Origin: Spirochaetales bacterium
GTDB lineage: Bacteria; Spirochaetota; Spirochaetia; DSM-16054; Sediminispirochaetaceae
Assembly (NCBI GenBank): GCA_021767325.1
Contig: JAASTM010000134.1
Coordinates: 1-6,623 of the forward strand
Length of the DNA stretch: 6,623 nt
Direction of reading: 5' to 3'
Each line of letters starts with the position of its first letter. The stretch's first letter is position 1. Shown one piece after another: positions 1-5,192 of the stretch. Below the pieces are notes generated by a model. The model saw only the letters and a program-made list of their open reading frames with translations, was not told the origin of the DNA and ran no database searches. Made by a program: the position numbers and the translations under genes.

Positions 1-282
1 CCGGGCCACACCTCCGACAGCCAGTCGCTGCTGCTGCCCGACGGATCATTGTTCTGCGGCGATCTGGCCGCCCGCTTCCTGAACTTTGCCGGGGCACACT
101 ACTGCACCCTGTTCAACGAAGACATCGAACAGGTCTATCAATCCTGGCAGACTGTGCTTAAGCTCGGTGCCCGCAGAATCTATCCGGCCCACGGCCGGAG
201 CTTTGATGCGGACAGCTTGAGAAAGCACATCGACGTACACAACCGGAGTTCAGTGGTCCCGTTTCCCGTCGGTGCGGATTAG
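1..282 (+). CDS. Metallo-beta-lactamase-fold hydrolase, C-terminal part (5' end outside window)
   Basis: The open frame runs in from the left edge and ends at TAG 280-282, giving 93 residues of the C-terminal half. Three landmarks of the MBL fold are visible in order. PGHTSDS (residues 1-7) carries the third-motif metal-binding His. FCGDLA (18-23) carries the bridging Asp. IYPAHG (60-65) carries the last metal-binding His. This matches binuclear zinc hydrolases of the glyoxalase II/RNase Z-like superfamily, where such residues hold a Zn(II) pair that activates water. The N-terminal HxHxDH motif would be upstream and cannot be seen. The substrate cannot be inferred. No signal peptide can be judged. 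The gene is followed by a C-rich tract, not by an intrinsic hairpin, so Rho may terminate it. Confidence 0.85.
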   Translation, partial: PGHTSDSQSLLLPDGSLFCGDLAARFLNFAGAHYCTLFNEDIEQVYQSWQTVLKLGARRIYPAHGRSFDADSLRKHIDVHNRSSVVPFPVGAD

Positions 283-288
283 CCGCCG

Positions 289-319
289 CCCCTCTCCAAC
301 CCCTACTAACCCCATACCC
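289..319 (-). other. G-quadruplex motif (minus strand), three-tract-loop type
   Basis: On the plus strand CCCC (289-292), CCCC (300-303), CCCC (310-313) and CCC (317-319) are separated by 7, 6 and 3 bases. The minus strand therefore fits the G3+N1-7 quadruplex rule. It lies directly after the upstream stop codon. Confidence 0.5.
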
Positions 320-405
320 TCCACTTTCGCCCCGCTCTCGCTCTCGCCCCCAATAGACCCCTCTTTTTGGACCCGCCCCACTCAGCCAGCCCCACCCAGT
401 CAAGA

Positions 406-428
406 CCCGCCCAGTGCCCATTCCGCCC
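406..428 (-). other. G-quadruplex motif (minus strand)
   Basis: On the plus strand CCC runs at 406-408, 410-412, 417-419 and 426-428 are separated by 1, 4 and 6 bases. The minus strand meets the G3+N1-7 rule, with three-tetrad potential only. Confidence 0.4.
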
Positions 429-470
429 GGGCCGCTCACCCCCACCCAGCGCCACGTCGCCGGCCCAGCA

Positions 471-491
471 CCCCGCCCCGCCCGCTCCCCC
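471..491 (-). other. Short-loop G-quadruplex motif (minus strand) upstream of tetR
   Basis: On the plus strand CCCC (471-474), CCCC (476-479), CCC (481-483) and CCCCC (487-491) are separated by loops of only 1, 1 and 3 bases. Short loops generally give the most stable quadruplexes, so this is the strongest of the three motifs. It sits about 40 bp upstream of the tetR operators and is followed immediately by an A/T-rich stretch (492-515). Confidence 0.6.
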
Positions 492-531
492 AAAAAAACA
501 AAATTTTTTACAAAAACTCGCCCCTCAACTA

Positions 532-581
532 TTGAATAATATTCATTTTTTGAATATTGTTCATTTATTAAACATAATTCA
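532..581 (+). promoter_or_regulatory. Triple operator-like repeat, 18-bp period, upstream of tetR
   Basis: Three related copies start at 532, 550 and 568, exactly 18 bp apart. Copy 1 contains TGAATAATATTCA (533-545), a perfect 13-bp palindrome around a central A. Copy 2, TGAATATTGTTCA (551-563), differs by one base from perfect symmetry. Copies 1 and 2 agree at 15 of 17 positions (532-548 versus 550-566). Copy 3, TTAAACATAATTCA (568-581), agrees with copy 1 at 10 of 14 positions. TetR-family repressors commonly bind TGAAY-type inverted repeats in front of their own gene, so this is the likely site of autoregulation. The repeats overlap both plausible tetR promoters. Confidence 0.65.
550..578 (+). 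promoter_or_regulatory. Candidate tetR promoter (two overlapping options)
   Basis: TTGAAT (550-555) and CATAAT (573-578) are separated by 17 bp, predicting a start near 585. An alternative is TTGAAT (532-537) with TATTGT (555-560), also 17 bp apart, predicting a start near 567; this leaves room for the ribosome site at 584-590. Both are built from the operator repeats, so repressor binding would block either. Confidence 0.45.
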
Positions 582-595
582 CCAGGAAGGATGCC

Positions 596-1189
596 ATGCC
601 CAGTCGAAAAGAGATGCGCGAGTTGCATATAAAACGGATATTCGTCGATGCCGCCAAGGAGTACATCACCGCTCATGGCGTAGGCAGTCTGACCGTGAAA
701 GCGGTAGCCGACCTGGCCGGATATGCACCGGGAACGCTGTACAACTACTTTGCCGATCTGCAGGAGCTGCTGTACGAATGCGCCAAGGATTTTTTCAACG
801 AGTGCACCCTGCGGGTAAAAGCGCGTTTAGAGAGCTGCAAAACCCCGGTAGAACGGGTCGTCGAACCGGCGCTGGTCTACACCCAGTATTTTGTCGAGCA
901 TCCGGATGTCTTTCATCTACTCTTCGTGGCGGAGCTGGGCGAGGCGGCACTCCAGGATTTCCAGCGCGGCGCCTACGTGCCCGAGGTGATCCAGCTGCAA
1001 CAGCAGCATCTGCAGGAGTGCGTACAGGCGGGCATCATTGGGGCGGAACATGTGGACACCATCAGCGGCCTCATTTCGAACACCGTCCACAGCAACCTGC
1101 TCTTCTATCTGAAGGGGCGCCTGCCGCTCACCTCCGCCCAATTGATCGAAAAAACAGGCCGGGAACTGAACTTTCTATTTACGAGCTGA
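596..1189 (+). CDS. TetR/AcrR-family transcriptional regulator
   Basis: This 197-aa protein has the usual TetR size and layout. The N-terminal DNA-binding domain covers about residues 8-60, and its helix-turn-helix is around 31-52. The key stretch is LTVKAVADLAGYAPGTLYNY, followed by F52 and a DLQELLYE helix, as is typical of the family. The remainder is a helical ligand-binding and dimerisation domain whose inducer cannot be predicted. The ATG at 596 is preceded by AGGAAGG (584-590) at 5-nt spacing; the out-of-frame ATG at 591 is not used. The gene is first in a probable operon with two envelope protein genes, so it most likely represses that operon and itself through the repeats at 532-581. 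In known systems such arrangements respond to toxic or hydrophobic compounds, but nothing here names the ligand. Confidence 0.9.
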   Translation: MPSRKEMRELHIKRIFVDAAKEYITAHGVGSLTVKAVADLAGYAPGTLYNYFADLQELLYECAKDFFNECTLRVKARLESCKTPVERVVEPALVYTQYFVEHPDVFHLLFVAELGEAALQDFQRGAYVPEVIQLQQQHLQECVQAGIIGAEHVDTISGLISNTVHSNLLFYLKGRLPLTSAQLIEKTGRELNFLFTS

Positions 1190-1225
1190 CCATCACCGGC
1201 TGAACAAAAACCATATAAAATAACC

Positions 1226-1231
1226 AAGGAG
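1226..1231 (+). promoter_or_regulatory. Ribosome binding site favouring the start at 1240
   Basis: AAGGAG lies 2 nt before ATG 1234, which is too close, but 8 nt before the in-frame ATG at 1240. The second ATG is therefore the better start. Confidence 0.6.
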
Positions 1232-1239
1232 AAATGAAC

Positions 1240-2076
1240 ATGACCACACGAAAACAACAACCGCCGGTACTCTGGCTCGCATCGGCCGCCACAGTCATCA
1301 GTCTGATTACCGTCCTCATCAGCATCTTCGAGCCGAGTATCTACGGCGGGCCAATCGCCGCCGGAACCCTCACCGAGCAAAACCGCATCGGTGCCATCGC
1401 CCAGGATCTCATCACCATTCCCCTGGCCCTCGGCTACATGCTGCTGCTGTGGCGCTACGCCCGCACCGGCGGGGCCAAAGAGCTCATCGCTCTGATCGGC
1501 GGTCTCGGATACTTCTTCTACGCCTTTGCCTTGTACAGCATCGAAGCGTATTACACAATTTTGTATCCAGTCTATCTGTTGATTTTTGCTTTGTGTTTCT
1601 GGGGTTTAATATACGGATTCTTGCAGCTAAAACCTGTAGTGGCTCAAGGGTCTGAAATGCCCCGCAGCACCCGGATAGCCGTCGCCACCTTCATGCTGAT
1701 AGTACTGGCGGTGCTGGTTCCCGCCTGGCTGCTGCTGATGCTGCCGCTGGTAGCCGCTCACACTCCCCAGAACGCCTATGCGGTCTTCCTGCTCGACCTG
1801 ACCATCGAGTTCCCCGCCCTGGCAATCGCCGCGGTAGGACTGCTGCGCCGCAAAGGCTGGGCCGGCCCCTTGTCCGGCATCATGCTGGTAAAGGTGTTTA
1901 CCGTCTGCATCTCCTGGAACTTCGGCGAAATCTTTGCCCTCACCGCCCGCCGAACCACCGACGCCGGCCTGGCCTACATCTCCGGCACGCTTACCCTGGT
2001 CAGCATTGTGCTGCTGGTCTTCTACTTCCGCGGTCTCAAAGTACCGGCGGCAGCACCGGCCCCTTCAGGAGAGTAA
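1240..2076 (+). CDS. Polytopic inner-membrane protein of unknown function (about 8 TM)
   Basis: The protein is 278 aa from ATG 1240 (280 from 1234). Roughly eight hydrophobic segments can be seen, around residues 11-31, 53-74, 81-104, 106-128, 145-172, 181-202, 212-235 and 243-266. They are joined by short loops, and the positive charges (WRYAR, LLRRKGW, FRGLK) suggest the cytoplasmic side. I do not recognise the family and see no transporter, ATP-binding or catalytic motif. It lies 50 nt after tetR and ends 2 nt before the next gene, whose ribosome site AGGAG (2067-2071) is inside this gene's last codons, so the two are probably translationally coupled. One odd feature is codons 1546-1656, which have a much lower G/C third-position content than the rest of the gene. 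Confidence 0.75.
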   Translation: MTTRKQQPPVLWLASAATVISLITVLISIFEPSIYGGPIAAGTLTEQNRIGAIAQDLITIPLALGYMLLLWRYARTGGAKELIALIGGLGYFFYAFALYSIEAYYTILYPVYLLIFALCFWGLIYGFLQLKPVVAQGSEMPRSTRIAVATFMLIVLAVLVPAWLLLMLPLVAAHTPQNAYAVFLLDLTIEFPALAIAAVGLLRRKGWAGPLSGIMLVKVFTVCISWNFGEIFALTARRTTDAGLAYISGTLTLVSIVLLVFYFRGLKVPAAAPAPSGE

Positions 2077-2078
2077 CT

Positions 2079-2612
2079 ATGAACAGAAAATTTCTCATTG
2101 TTACCCTTGTCCTGTCGGCCGTGCTCCTCGGCCCTGTCCAAGCGGAAGAATACCGGCATTCGATTGACTTCAGTCCCATGTCACCACTGTTCAGGATCTA
2201 TGCGCTGCAGTACAACTATCACTTGAGCGCGAAAGACGAGCTGATCTTCGGGGCAGCCTACACCAACATCCGCTGGGACATCGGCAGCACGAACGCAGTC
2301 TCCCTCATACTCGGCTATCGTCGATTTATCTGGGGCAACCTGCATATAGAATACCAGCTGTGGCCCGACTACGACTGGTACTACGACAAAACCCAGGACA
2401 AGTACTATCCGGGCTTCGATCTGTGGAACGAGTTCAGACTGGGTTACCGATTCGACTTCACCCTGTTCGATCAGCCCTGGTACATAAACCTGCAGTGGCC
2501 CTTCGGCTTCGGTCTCTATGCCCAGAACAAACCCGAGAGCTTCAAGCAGCAGGAGGAGGAAGAACCGTTCTTTTACTTCCCGCCGATGTTCTTTGTCGGC
2601 TTCAAATTCTAG
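2079..2612 (+). CDS. Small exported, probably outer-membrane beta-barrel protein of unknown function
   Basis: The protein is 177 aa. It starts with a classic Sec signal peptide: basic MNRK, a hydrophobic core to about residue 18, then PVQA before EE, so cleavage is expected after A22. The mature part of about 155 residues is very rich in Tyr, Trp and Phe. It has alternating polar/hydrophobic stretches such as LHIEYQLWPDYDWYYD and FRLGYRFDFTLFD, and it ends in FFVGFKF. A terminal aromatic residue in an amphipathic strand is the usual recognition signal for outer-membrane barrels. The size would suit a small barrel of about eight strands. An acidic run (QQEEEEP, about 157-163) would be a loop. 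AGGAG (2067-2071) is 7 nt before the ATG. Together with the upstream TM protein it suggests a TetR-controlled envelope function. The family is not recognised. Confidence 0.7.
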   Translation: MNRKFLIVTLVLSAVLLGPVQAEEYRHSIDFSPMSPLFRIYALQYNYHLSAKDELIFGAAYTNIRWDIGSTNAVSLILGYRRFIWGNLHIEYQLWPDYDWYYDKTQDKYYPGFDLWNEFRLGYRFDFTLFDQPWYINLQWPFGFGLYAQNKPESFKQQEEEEPFFYFPPMFFVGFKF

Positions 2613-2630
2613 CCTAAAGGCATGCACACA

Positions 2631-2677
2631 GATAGGCGGGCGATTCCGGGCTCTCCTTTCTCAGCCCACCGCCCTAT
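2631..2677. terminator. Nested stem-loop between convergent genes (weak bidirectional terminator candidate)
   Basis: The outer arms GATAGGCGG (2631-2639) and CCGCCCTATC (2668-2677) pair with one bulge. The inner arms GGGCT (2648-2652) and AGCCC (2663-2667) enclose a 10-nt loop. It lies between two convergent stop codons, where a shared terminator is expected. Neither strand shows a U-tract after the stem, so intrinsic termination is uncertain. Confidence 0.3.
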
Positions 2678-3964
2678 CTACTGCGTGAACGCACTCCAGG
2701 AGAACCAGAAATGGTTGATCGTAACCGGCGACTCCAAACGGGCTCCTTTCAGGGGCCCGGCGGTCGCCCGTCCGGAGATAGTCCAGGTACTCCCGGTCTC
2801 CTCATCCCGAAAATTATCACCATCCCAATAGAAGCTGAGCTGCATACGCTCGGAGGCTTCATTCTGCGCGACCGGATAGAAGGCCTGGGCCGTACCTACA
2901 TCCCGGCCACCGGACAACTTACCGGCATCCAATGCCGAGGCCGTGCCCGCTTCCCAGAACACCACAACCTCTCTGCCACCGACTTCTCGTTCAAGCACCT
3001 TCTCTTCCTGCAGGTCCGCATATGCAAAGGCAAGCTCGTTATCTTCGACTCTCACCGCCAAAACCCGCTCCATCTGTTCGTACTCGTCCGAAATCTCCGG
3101 ACCGGCATATAAAAACGGGGTCTCGTTAGAATCATAGCCCTGGTAGGGGTTCTGCCCGTACGGACGGGAATAGCCGGTGCTCTTCGAAAGCACCTTCACC
3201 TCGGCCGACGTGTCCAGCACCATCTCCGGATCAAGACGGCTCCCCTCATCTGTGGTCGCATCATCCGCCGCGGTTTCAGCGTTGCTGCTCTGGCCGTAGG
3301 ATGCTTTCACCTCGTTCCAGGGCAGTAGCGCGACCGGCAGCATTTCGAGCCGGCGGCCGGCGTACTCACCGATCAGCCCGCGCCCGCTGGCCTGCTGCCA
3401 CCAGGTTTCGCTCTGGCGGTCATACATAATCAGATTGCTGTAGCGCAGCCGGCCGGTGGTTCCGAAATCGAACTCCTGCCCGTCTATGCGGCTGCGGAAG
3501 GCAATCCCGGTGTTACAGAGCGGACAATAGGTAACCGCCACCGGAACACCATCTACAGAATCATTGACAATCTCATGCCACATGAGAATCTGCAGCGGAT
3601 ACACCCGCACCTTCCCCTGCAGGCGCAGCACCAGCACCGCCTCCTTGTCGCCGATCCATTCATCGGCCGCCTGCATGGTCACGAACTCGGGTGAGTCTAT
3701 CGACGGAATCCCGTCTTTCGGAGGACCACCCGACATAATACTCTCAAATGAGATGACAGTTCGACTAAAATCGGTTGAAAACTCCAGCCCGGCACTGGAG
3801 GGAATCATACCCGGATTGTCCACAAATTGACCCGTGTCATCTGCTGATCCGGCAGGTTCTTGATCAGTACTACTGCCTTCGGCCTGACCGGAAGCGCCGC
3901 AGCTGGTAATTGTCACAACTGTACTGAGAAGAAAAATGCTTAGGAACAATCGAAACACTCGCAC
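2678..3964 (-). CDS. DUF3179 domain-containing lipoprotein
   Basis: From GTG 3964 the product is 428 aa. Residues 1-21 form a lipoprotein signal peptide (VRVFR, a hydrophobic core, then ITSC), with C22 as the lipidated cysteine. An acidic, Ser/Gly-rich linker follows to about residue 50. The rest matches DUF3179 (Pfam PF11376), seen in LQGKVRVYPLQILMWHEIVN (117-136), TYCPLCNTG with C147 and C150 (145-153), and WWQQASGRGLIGEY. The ending HFWFSWSAF (418-426) is typical of the domain. An acidic insertion lies around 225-257. The domain's biochemical role is not established; the conserved CPLC pair invites a redox or metal-binding idea, which is only inference. The GTG start is chosen because AGGAGG is 6 nt upstream and gives a standard-length signal peptide. 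A longer frame from TTG 4003 overlaps a likely -10 box. The protein should be anchored in the periplasm. The gene converges on the tetR operon and diverges from the 4117 gene. Confidence 0.88.
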   Translation of the reverse strand: MRVFRLFLSIFLLSTVVTITSCGASGQAEGSSTDQEPAGSADDTGQFVDNPGMIPSSAGLEFSTDFSRTVISFESIMSGGPPKDGIPSIDSPEFVTMQAADEWIGDKEAVLVLRLQGKVRVYPLQILMWHEIVNDSVDGVPVAVTYCPLCNTGIAFRSRIDGQEFDFGTTGRLRYSNLIMYDRQSETWWQQASGRGLIGEYAGRRLEMLPVALLPWNEVKASYGQSSNAETAADDATTDEGSRLDPEMVLDTSAEVKVLSKSTGYSRPYGQNPYQGYDSNETPFLYAGPEISDEYEQMERVLAVRVEDNELAFAYADLQEEKVLEREVGGREVVVFWEAGTASALDAGKLSGGRDVGTAQAFYPVAQNEASERMQLSFYWDGDNFRDEETGSTWTISGRATAGPLKGARLESPVTINHFWFSWSAFTQ

Positions 3965-3970
3965 TTTCCA

Positions 3971-3976
3971 CCTCCT
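3971..3976 (-). promoter_or_regulatory. Strong Shine-Dalgarno site fixing the lipoprotein start
   Basis: The minus strand reads AGGAGG here, extending to AGGAGGTGG (3976-3968), 6 nt before GTG 3964. This is the strongest ribosome site in the window and supports the GTG start over the in-frame ATG at 3997 and the TTG at 4003. Confidence 0.75.
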
Positions 3977-4002
3977 CTTATCCCTAAGATACCGCATTCC
4001 CA

Positions 4003-4008
4003 ATTATA
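4003..4008 (-). promoter_or_regulatory. Candidate -10 box for the lipoprotein gene
   Basis: The minus strand reads TATAAT. It predicts a start near 3996 and a leader of about 30 nt carrying the AGGAGG site. No good -35 sequence is seen at 16-18 bp, so the promoter is weak or activator-dependent. Confidence 0.35.
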
Positions 4009-4081
4009 TGACAATTTTAATCAGATTTTTACCGCCTTTTTGCGGATCTCAAGGCACTGCTCTGATATTGATATCGGCGGC

Positions 4082-4110
4082 TTGCGCGCAGCATGTGGTG
4101 CAGCTATGAT
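4082..4110 (+). promoter_or_regulatory. Candidate promoter of the 4117 gene, leaderless arrangement
   Basis: TTGCGC (4082-4087) and TATGAT (4105-4110) are 17 bp apart. The -10 matches 5 of 6 and the -35 only 3 of 6. The predicted start falls at about 4117, which is the A of the ATG. Confidence 0.4.
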
Positions 4111-4116
4111 ACAGAT

Positions 4117-4428
4117 ATGGTAAATTATGATCGGATCATCCGGGAATGTTTTTGGGAAAGCCACTTCACTGCAGAAGAACTACAAGTCATAATAAACGGA
4201 GACGACCTGCGAAAGAAAAAACAACTTTTTGAGAAAATTCTGCTGAACAGTTCACACTATCTGCTCGACTTGCAGCTCTTCAGTCGGGAAGATCTGCGCC
4301 TACTACTTGAAGAGTACCAGCTTCCCGAGTTCAATTACGACTTCGCCTTTCGGCGGAAAAATATTGCCGAGGTGTTTTTTTTAGACAAGGAACCGAAAAT
4401 CGGTGAACTAAAATGGACAGCTGGATAA
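4117..4428 (+). CDS. Conserved-looking hypothetical protein, 103 aa
   Basis: The product is a soluble, charged, probably all-helical protein with no signal peptide or membrane segment. Recognisable runs are YDRIIRECFW at the start, LRKKKQLFEKILLNSSHYL in the middle, FSREDLRLLLEEYQLPEFN, and FRRKNIAEVFFLDK near the end. I believe similar small proteins occur in spirochaetes and other Gram-negative bacteria, but I cannot name a family. The frame is open from ATG 4093, but I prefer ATG 4117 because TATGAT (4105-4110) places the transcript start there. No Shine-Dalgarno sequence precedes either ATG. Base composition is low (26 of 60 G/C at 4141-4200) compared with the M20 gene further right (43 of 60 at 5521-5580). 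It stands 64 nt before the toxin-antitoxin pair, and whether it is functionally linked is unknown. Confidence 0.6.
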   Translation: MVNYDRIIRECFWESHFTAEELQVIINGDDLRKKKQLFEKILLNSSHYLLDLQLFSREDLRLLLEEYQLPEFNYDFAFRRKNIAEVFFLDKEPKIGELKWTAG

Positions 4429-4457
4429 GTAAAATATCGCATGCAGTTGTAATAAAA

Positions 4458-4486
4458 TTGACAGCACAATCATCCATGCTTATAAT
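4458..4486 (+). promoter_or_regulatory. Perfect sigma-70-type consensus promoter of the toxin-antitoxin operon
   Basis: TTGACA (4458-4463) and TATAAT (4481-4486) are separated by exactly 17 bp, a full match to the consensus. The predicted start is at about 4493, the first base of the antitoxin ATG. Such a strong promoter is expected to need tight autorepression. Confidence 0.85.
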
Positions 4487-4496
4487 GTATCCATGC
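4472..4496 (+). promoter_or_regulatory. Direct repeats ATCCATGC flanking the -10 box; candidate antitoxin operator
   Basis: Perfect 8-bp copies lie at 4472-4479 and 4489-4496, 17 bp apart, on either side of TATAAT. The second copy covers the start codon. A related ATCGCATGC is at 4436-4444. Ribbon-helix-helix antitoxins usually bind short repeats at their own promoter, so this is a plausible operator. Confidence 0.4.
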
Positions 4497-4729
4497 AAAA
4501 GATGCAAATTTTATTTCCTGAGCCTCAGCTCTCCAGACTCAGACGCATAGCTGCTGCGCAGGATCGACCAGTCAGCGAACTGGTACGTAGCGCAGTAGAG
4601 TTTTGGCTCTCCCGTTATGGGAACTCAGCACCCGATACAGTCAAGGAAATGCCCCCTGTCTACGACTGCGGAGAGATACAAACACCTCCTGAAGAACTTC
4701 GCGAGCAAGCGAATGAGGACAGGGGGTGA
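4493..4729 (+). CDS. Ribbon-helix-helix (CopG-like) antitoxin of a type II toxin-antitoxin pair
   Basis: The 78-aa product begins with a short strand (MQILFP, residues 4-9) and a helix (QLSRLRRIAAAQDR, 12-25). The helix PVSELVRSAVEFWLSRY (26-42) completes the ribbon-helix-helix DNA-binding fold. The polar, Pro/Glu-rich tail (residues 43-78, with PPVYD and PPEELREQ) has the character of a toxin-wrapping segment that becomes ordered only on the toxin. It should neutralise the PIN toxin encoded 1 nt downstream and repress the operon. The ATG at 4493 coincides with the predicted transcript start; a second in-frame ATG at 4502 also lacks a ribosome site. The composition is lower in GC than the flanking chromosomal genes, in keeping with an acquired module. 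Confidence 0.8.
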   Translation: MQKMQILFPEPQLSRLRRIAAAQDRPVSELVRSAVEFWLSRYGNSAPDTVKEMPPVYDCGEIQTPPEELREQANEDRG

Positions 4730-4730
4730 C

Positions 4731-5162
4731 ATGAAGAGTATCGATACGAACATCCTGCTCTATGCTGTCAACCGTGAATGTCCGGAGCACACGCAAGCCC
4801 TGCAGCTCGTGCAGACTGCGCTCCAAGAACCCCACCAATGGATTATTGCCGATCAGGTTTGGTTCGAACTCTATCGACTACTTCGTAATCCAGCCGTCCT
4901 GAGTAAGCCTCTTAGTGCAGAAAAGGCCGCACATACCATTAAATGGTATCGGCAACAGTCAGGCTGGCTTAGATGTGCCTGGGAACCGGACATGATGAAC
5001 TTGCTTTTCCCGTATTGGGAAGATGAGTCCTTCCCTGCCAGAAATAGTTTTGATCTCGTACTGGGGATTACCCTGGCACAGCACGGTGTAGATCTACTCT
5101 ACACTCGCAATACACGAGATTTCGAATCTTTAAATCTATTCAAACTACATAATCCGCTTTAG
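4731..5162 (+). CDS. vapC: PIN-domain ribonuclease toxin, VapC family
   Basis: The 143-aa product spans a full PIN domain, the usual size for VapC. The acidic metal-binding residues are in place: D5 in SIDTNILLY, E46 in ADQVWFELYR, D108 in NSFDLVLGITLA, and D130 in TRNTRDF with the preceding T125/R126/N127 loop. PIN toxins cleave RNA with Mg(II) or Mn(II), and many VapC enzymes attack initiator tRNA or ribosomal RNA; the target here is unknown. The ATG is 1 nt after the antitoxin stop. Its ribosome site AGGGGG (4721-4726) lies inside the antitoxin's last codons, so toxin translation probably depends on antitoxin translation. The frame is open further upstream, but that part overlaps the antitoxin and is not used. 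The catalytic set looks intact, so the toxin is likely active. Confidence 0.85.
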   Translation: MKSIDTNILLYAVNRECPEHTQALQLVQTALQEPHQWIIADQVWFELYRLLRNPAVLSKPLSAEKAAHTIKWYRQQSGWLRCAWEPDMMNLLFPYWEDESFPARNSFDLVLGITLAQHGVDLLYTRNTRDFESLNLFKLHNPL

Positions 5163-5179
5163 TTGAACTCCTTTGAAAA

Positions 5180-5185
5180 AGAGGA
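5180..5185 (+). promoter_or_regulatory. Ribosome binding site fixing the M20 gene start
   Basis: AGAGGA stands 7 nt before ATG 5193. The in-frame TTG at 5163, directly after the vapC stop, has no such site. Confidence 0.7.
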
Positions 5186-5192
5186 AAAACCA

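Larger units (their letters stand above)
283..491 (+). other. C-rich, G-poor intergenic tract; possible Rho utilisation region
   Basis: No convincing gene lies here. From 301 to 490 I count about 107 C and 30 G in 190 bases, a strong C-over-G asymmetry on the sense strand just after the stop codon of the upstream gene. The nonamer CCCACCCAG occurs at 391-399 and 441-449, with relatives such as ACCCGCCCAG at 405-414. Long C-rich, G-poor RNA is the classic feature of Rho loading (rut) sites, and no hairpin plus U-tract is present, so Rho-dependent termination of the upstream transcript is a reasonable inference. ORFs that cross this tract are low-complexity Pro/Arg-rich readings and are not credible genes. 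Confidence 0.5.

Noticed and set aside
158..676. Minus-strand 172-aa and plus-strand Pro/Arg-rich open frames over the C-rich tract
   Set aside because: They are low-complexity translations of a compositionally biased tract, overlap tetR and the hydrolase gene, and have no ribosome site or recognisable domain.
2181..2627. Minus-strand 148-aa open frame opposite the outer-membrane protein gene
   Set aside because: The plus-strand product has a signal peptide, ribosome site and operon spacing; the minus reading has none of these.
4032..4045. Small hairpin CCGC/GCGG in the divergent region
   Set aside because: It has only 4 bp and no gene ends there in a direction that would make it a terminator.
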